64,000 nucleotides of DNA from Gammaproteobacteria bacterium (GTDB taxonomy: Bacteria > Pseudomonadota > Gammaproteobacteria > Arenicellales > UBA868), in contig JAKUQR010000016.1 in the NCBI GenBank assembly GCA_022450155.1, positions 1-64,000 of the forward strand. The letters run 5' to 3'. The position numbers were made by a program, and so were the translations under genes. Shown piece by piece: positions 60,793-64,000 of this stretch (within the stretch, counting starts at the first letter, position 1; each line of letters starts with the position of its first letter). The notes under the pieces were generated by a model. That model saw only the letters and a program-made list of their open reading frames with translations, was not told the origin of the DNA and searched no databases.

Positions 60793-61971
60793 TTAAGTTC
60801 TCGACAGTTTCTGTGCAAAAAACAGACCAAACATTCCGACTAGGGCGAGCAGACCCGTGGCTTTAATGACGGTGGTGTAGCCCGCAAAGCTCCAGATAAG
60901 ACTCGATAAGCCTGGTCCGAATGCAAAACCGAGCATGTGCGCAATGGATACCATGGCTGAGATCGTGCCAAAGTTTGCGCTACCCAGTAGGTCGGCTGTT
61001 ACCGTCGGTTTGGCAATGCTGCCGGTCCCCGCAGATCCACCCTGGAGACACACGAATAGAAAAAGAATAAGGGTTGCGGTACCGGCGAAGGCCAGATGAA
61101 TACTGGCAAGTGATAAGCCGATAAAGGAACCGATACAAATAAGCAGCATGGATATGTGACGCTCGACTGCAACTAGAACAAGACGGCCGAGCACCTGGGC
61201 TGCGCCGATCGACGATGCCGCAACAATGGCATGGCCGGGAGATACACCTCGGCTGTCCAGTAGCGGCAGTATGTGACTGATAATCATGCTGTGATTCAAC
61301 GAAAAGCATGCAAATGCGACAACCAGGCACCAGAACGTGCGTGACTTCAATAATGGGATAGCGACAGCCCTGAGTGGTGTCTGACGGATAGCTGGCCGGG
61401 CGTCTTTCTGGGCAGGTTTGCTGGATGCCCCATACCAGAACAATGGAACTGCGAGCCCGCAGATCAGAAGCGAGAATAGCCAGACACTTGCCTGCCAATT
61501 AATGTTTTCAGCGATGACACTGGACAGTGGAAAGCATAAGGTGCCGGCAAATCCAGCGACCAGGGTGACCATGATGATGGGTCGTTTCGCCTCGGGGTAA
61601 TAGACACGTGTCAGGAAGGCAAAGCAGGGTTCATACAGGCAACCGGCCATCGTGAATCCGATGAGTAGCCAGATGAGATAGAACTGCCAGAGATGTTGGA
61701 CCAGGGGCAGCATCGAAATCAGCAAACCACCCATGAAAGCGCTCAGAGTTAATACGGTCCGACCATGTCCCCGGTCGATCAAGCGACCCACAAAAATGCT
61801 GGTCCCCGCGGAGATGATCAGTCCACCAGTGAATCCAAAGGTGAGTTCGACCCGAGACCAGCCAAAGTGCGCTTCCCATCTCATCAGCATTGCCGGAAAC
61901 AGGTAAAAGATGCCGGCCCAGGAAATGGTTTCAGCTATGGCGAGGCTCCAGACCTTTGGATTTTTCCACAT
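60793..61971 (-). CDS. MFS transporter
   Basis: A 392-residue major facilitator carrier with about twelve hydrophobic segments. The MFS loop 2-3 motif is present in a form like GRLIDRGHGRTVL (residues about 62-74). It resembles the monocarboxylate/oxalate-formate antiporter group: YEPCFAFLTRVYYPEAKRPIIM in the first half, and LLDSRGVSPGHAIVAASSIGAAQVLGRL in the second. It is 105 bp after the DAO-family gene on the same strand and divergent from the Rieske oxygenase. It may import the substrate of either neighbour; the ligand is unknown. Confidence 0.88.
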   Translation of the reverse strand: MWKNPKVWSLAIAETISWAGIFYLFPAMLMRWEAHFGWSRVELTFGFTGGLIISAGTSIFVGRLIDRGHGRTVLTLSAFMGGLLISMLPLVQHLWQFYLIWLLIGFTMAGCLYEPCFAFLTRVYYPEAKRPIIMVTLVAGFAGTLCFPLSSVIAENINWQASVWLFSLLICGLAVPLFWYGASSKPAQKDARPAIRQTPLRAVAIPLLKSRTFWCLVVAFACFSLNHSMIISHILPLLDSRGVSPGHAIVAASSIGAAQVLGRLVLVAVERHISMLLICIGSFIGLSLASIHLAFAGTATLILFLFVCLQGGSAGTGSIAKPTVTADLLGSANFGTISAMVSIAHMLGFAFGPGLSSLIWSFAGYTTVIKATGLLALVGMFGLFFAQKLSRT

Positions 61972-62151
61972 ATCGGTTTGTCTGGTTGTGTGAAGGTAGG
62001 TGATTGTAGTCCTGAGTAAGCGGCTGATGTACAGTCAGCACCCCAGTCGGTATGCTGGTTACCGGCACTCATGACAGCTCTTTATGAAATACTGCGTGAG
62101 AAACGGAAAGGCGGTTCGATCCATGTTCAATGATGATACGGATTATTGTTT

Positions 62152-63525
62152 ATGTTAGGAGATGGTCATCATCGAAAGTCCGGGGATTACCGGGGTTATG
62201 ATCTTCGGCTGTCGACTGAAATTGACGACGAGCTGGTCCGTGTAGGGCGCGGTACACCCTGCGGCGAATACCTGCGTCGGTTCTGGCATCCGTTTTTTCT
62301 ATCTTCCGAACTCGAAGATCGACCTGTGGTCGTCAGGATACTGGGCGAAGAGCTGGTGCTGTTCAGAGACCGATCAGGTCGTCTAGGGCTGGTCCACAAG
62401 CGCTGCCCACACCGCCAAGCATCCCTTGAGTTTGGGCGCTGTGAGGACAAAGGCATACGATGCTGTTATCACGGCTGGCAATTCGATGTGGATGGCAGTC
62501 TTCTGGATGCCCCCGGGCAGTCGCCAGCGCTTAACCGCCGTCTGCAGGACCGGATACGACTGGGCGCCTATCCGACGGTCGAACATCAAGGCCTGATTTT
62601 TACTTATCTCGGACCTCCGGCTCAGCAGCCAGAATTCCCTATCTTTGACGCCATGACATTCGGAGAGATGGAGCGTGTACCCTATGCAGCGCCCTTTCGT
62701 TGCAACTGGCTTCAAGTCCTCGATGCAATCCTAGATCCTCTGCACACGAGTTTTTTGCATTCCTCTATTGGCCGTGTCCAGTTCTCAGAGGGTTTCGGCG
62801 AAGTGGGTCAAACGGACTTCTTTGATCACGGTGCATGGCTGTTGGGTGTAAATACCCGGCGAGTGTGCGACAACGTTTGGCTGCGGGTCAATGAACTGGT
62901 ATTGCCCAACTTCACACAGGCTGGCAGTGCGTTTGCGGCAGACGGTACACAAGTCCGTTACTATGGCCGCAGTTCGTTTACACGCTGGGTTGTCCCTCTG
63001 GATGACCAAAATACCACCTGTTTCGCTTGGGCAAATTTCGGCAGTCGCGGCGATCCGGCAGAGTGGAACACGCCGGAAGGGCCGGAGCTTATCGAGCAGG
63101 GGGAGGTGTTTGAGCGTTCTTATGAAGACAAACAGAGATCTCCGGCCGATGTTGAGGCAGTGGAAGGGATGGGTCCGATCACAATCCATGCCAATGAAAA
63201 TCTCGTAGTCAGTGACAAGGGTATCGCTCTAATGCGCAAGCGACTTCGGGATGAAATTAAAAAGATCAGTGAAGGAGGGCGGCTGCTAAGAGCACAAAAA
63301 AACTCGGACGGTGTCGTGCCCACTTATGGCGGTGATACGGTGTTGAGGATGCCTGGCCAGAATTCTGGCGATGAGGATATACTTTTCAGTCGCCTGGCAC
63401 ACGCATTTATGGCAATTCAGTTCGATACTTCCGATAAATCTGATCTCGATCGACAGGCTGAGGTTATCGAGAAATTCCAGAGGCTGGAACAGACAGGGCT
63501 TGGCGGGTTTGTCGCTGAGCAGTGA
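62152..63525 (+). CDS. Rieske 2Fe-2S aromatic ring-hydroxylating oxygenase, alpha subunit
   Basis: A 457-residue oxygenase from ATG 62152 (TTG 62146 is an alternative). Counting from that TTG, the N-terminal Rieske ligands are C87 and H89 (CPHRQASLEFG) and C106 and H109 (CCYHGW). The mononuclear Fe site is in LDAILDPLHTSFLH, with the D-x2-H-x4-H motif. Layout matches the phthalate 4,5-dioxygenase/PobA-type single-component group. The typical partner reductase is not in the window. Followed 33 bp later by a 2-hydroxyacid dehydrogenase gene on the same strand, so a shared function is possible. Its aromatic substrate is unknown. Confidence 0.88.
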   Translation: MLGDGHHRKSGDYRGYDLRLSTEIDDELVRVGRGTPCGEYLRRFWHPFFLSSELEDRPVVVRILGEELVLFRDRSGRLGLVHKRCPHRQASLEFGRCEDKGIRCCYHGWQFDVDGSLLDAPGQSPALNRRLQDRIRLGAYPTVEHQGLIFTYLGPPAQQPEFPIFDAMTFGEMERVPYAAPFRCNWLQVLDAILDPLHTSFLHSSIGRVQFSEGFGEVGQTDFFDHGAWLLGVNTRRVCDNVWLRVNELVLPNFTQAGSAFAADGTQVRYYGRSSFTRWVVPLDDQNTTCFAWANFGSRGDPAEWNTPEGPELIEQGEVFERSYEDKQRSPADVEAVEGMGPITIHANENLVVSDKGIALMRKRLRDEIKKISEGGRLLRAQKNSDGVVPTYGGDTVLRMPGQNSGDEDILFSRLAHAFMAIQFDTSDKSDLDRQAEVIEKFQRLEQTGLGGFVAEQ

Positions 63526-63558
63526 CAAATCGTAATTCCAGAGCAACAAGAGTGCATT

Positions 63559-64000
63559 ATGGGTACCGACAAACTGCGTGTGCATGTTAAGAATAATCAC
63601 GCATCACCGAAAACCTTCCCACCTACGAAAGAGGGTGAGGTGGTTTTCACAATCACCGAGGAACGGTTTCAGGCAGCCTGCGATAAGTACCCTGATATAG
63701 CCAGACAGATTGAGGTGTTTATCGACTGGGACCTGGATCGGTTTTCGGAGTCAATGCAGACGGCCGGTGTTCTCGTGGCCTGGGATCTGCCGACCGAGGA
63801 CCTGGCCAGGGTTGCGCCCAATCTCCAGTGGATTCATATCATTGGTGCCGGTGTTGAACATCTTTGGCCGATGGACTGGCTTCCCGATGACGTTACGATG
63901 GTCAATAACCGAGGTACTCATGCAGCAAAAGGGGGTGAATTCGGCCTGATGTCGATACTGATGCTGCACAGTCGGTTGCCTGCAATCATCGGCAATCAGA
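63559..64000 (+). CDS. D-isomer 2-hydroxyacid dehydrogenase family protein (partial, runs off the right edge)
   Basis: An open frame of 147 codons starts at ATG 63559 and has no stop before the window end. Residues include GVLVAWDLPTEDLARVAPNLQWIHIIGAGVEHLW, then VNNRGTHAAKGGEFGLMSILMLHSR, which is the catalytic-domain pattern of D-2-hydroxyacid dehydrogenases (N-G-x-x-x-x-x-x-x-E-x-x-L, here NRG...GEFGL). The NAD-binding domain lies beyond the window. It follows the Rieske oxygenase closely. It probably reduces or oxidises a 2-oxo/2-hydroxy acid. Confidence 0.82.
   Translation, partial: MGTDKLRVHVKNNHASPKTFPPTKEGEVVFTITEERFQAACDKYPDIARQIEVFIDWDLDRFSESMQTAGVLVAWDLPTEDLARVAPNLQWIHIIGAGVEHLWPMDWLPDDVTMVNNRGTHAAKGGEFGLMSILMLHSRLPAIIGNQ

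Noticed and set aside
1-64000. Insertion sequences, prophage genes, CRISPR arrays, tRNA or rRNA genes
   Set aside because: No transposase or phage protein, no regularly spaced repeat array and no tRNA or rRNA signature was found on either strand by reading.

Overview
The window looks like a piece of chromosome from an aerobic proteobacterium, most likely a gammaproteobacterium and possibly marine. This is inferred from gene content, not from a marker tree: a single-chain PurL of about 1,300 residues, a dapA-purC pairing, a TIGR02444-type small protein, a GspE/MshE-type ATPase and ETF-ubiquinone oxidoreductase. Base composition is fairly even, genes are tightly packed and often overlap by 4 bp, and I see no insertion sequence, phage block, CRISPR array, tRNA or rRNA gene.

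Region 1 (1-3.8 kb) holds the start of a possible small regulator on the left edge, a type II secretion/type IV pilus ATPase with an N-terminal MshEN domain, a small exported protein and a membrane diguanylate cyclase. Region 2 (4.0-24.4 kb) is a catabolic area for aromatic compounds. It contains an HpaB-type monooxygenase, a class III extradiol dioxygenase, a 2-aminomuconic/2-hydroxymuconic semialdehyde dehydrogenase, a carboxymuconolactone-decarboxylase-like protein and a 2-aminomuconate-deaminase-like RidA protein. Then come a five-gene branched-chain-type ABC importer and a five-gene operon on the minus strand (UbiD-like decarboxylase, UbiX-like flavin prenyltransferase, type I extradiol dioxygenase, FAH-family hydrolase, MhpA-like flavin hydroxylase). 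Last are 3-hydroxyanthranilate 3,4-dioxygenase and aminocarboxymuconate-semialdehyde decarboxylase. The last two enzymes produce 2-aminomuconate semialdehyde, which the dehydrogenase and RidA protein at 7.2-9.7 kb could process, so the split pieces can be read as one route.

Region 3 (22.7-28.4 kb) is histidine catabolism: hutI and a RidA protein on one strand, hutF and hutH on the other, followed by a PhyH-type dioxygenase. Urocanase (hutU) is not in the window. Region 4 (28.4-44.8 kb) mixes housekeeping (dapA, purC, purL, an LD-carboxypeptidase, ETF-QO) with fatty/aryl acid functions (two paralogous acyl-CoA synthetases, an SDR, a quinone oxidoreductase, a VOC protein, an SLC13-type transporter).

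Region 5 (45-50 kb) holds an envelope glycosyltransferase, a glycerophosphodiesterase, an iron-sulfur protein and a Sel1/SPOR protein. Region 6 (50-64 kb) is a one-carbon/amine block: glyA and the four sarcosine oxidase genes soxBDAG with a co-transcribed SDR. It is followed by a tungsten-type aldehyde ferredoxin oxidoreductase, a DAO-family flavoenzyme, an MFS carrier, a Rieske oxygenase and the start of a 2-hydroxyacid dehydrogenase that runs off the right edge.

The signals most worth following are: the UbiD-like protein with a tandem-repeat tail and a repeated operator-like motif upstream; the split 2-aminomuconate pathway; a decayed HAD phosphatase; a hairpin that may mask the ribosome binding site of the 3-hydroxyanthranilate dioxygenase; and the pairing of an MshEN ATPase with a GGDEF enzyme.
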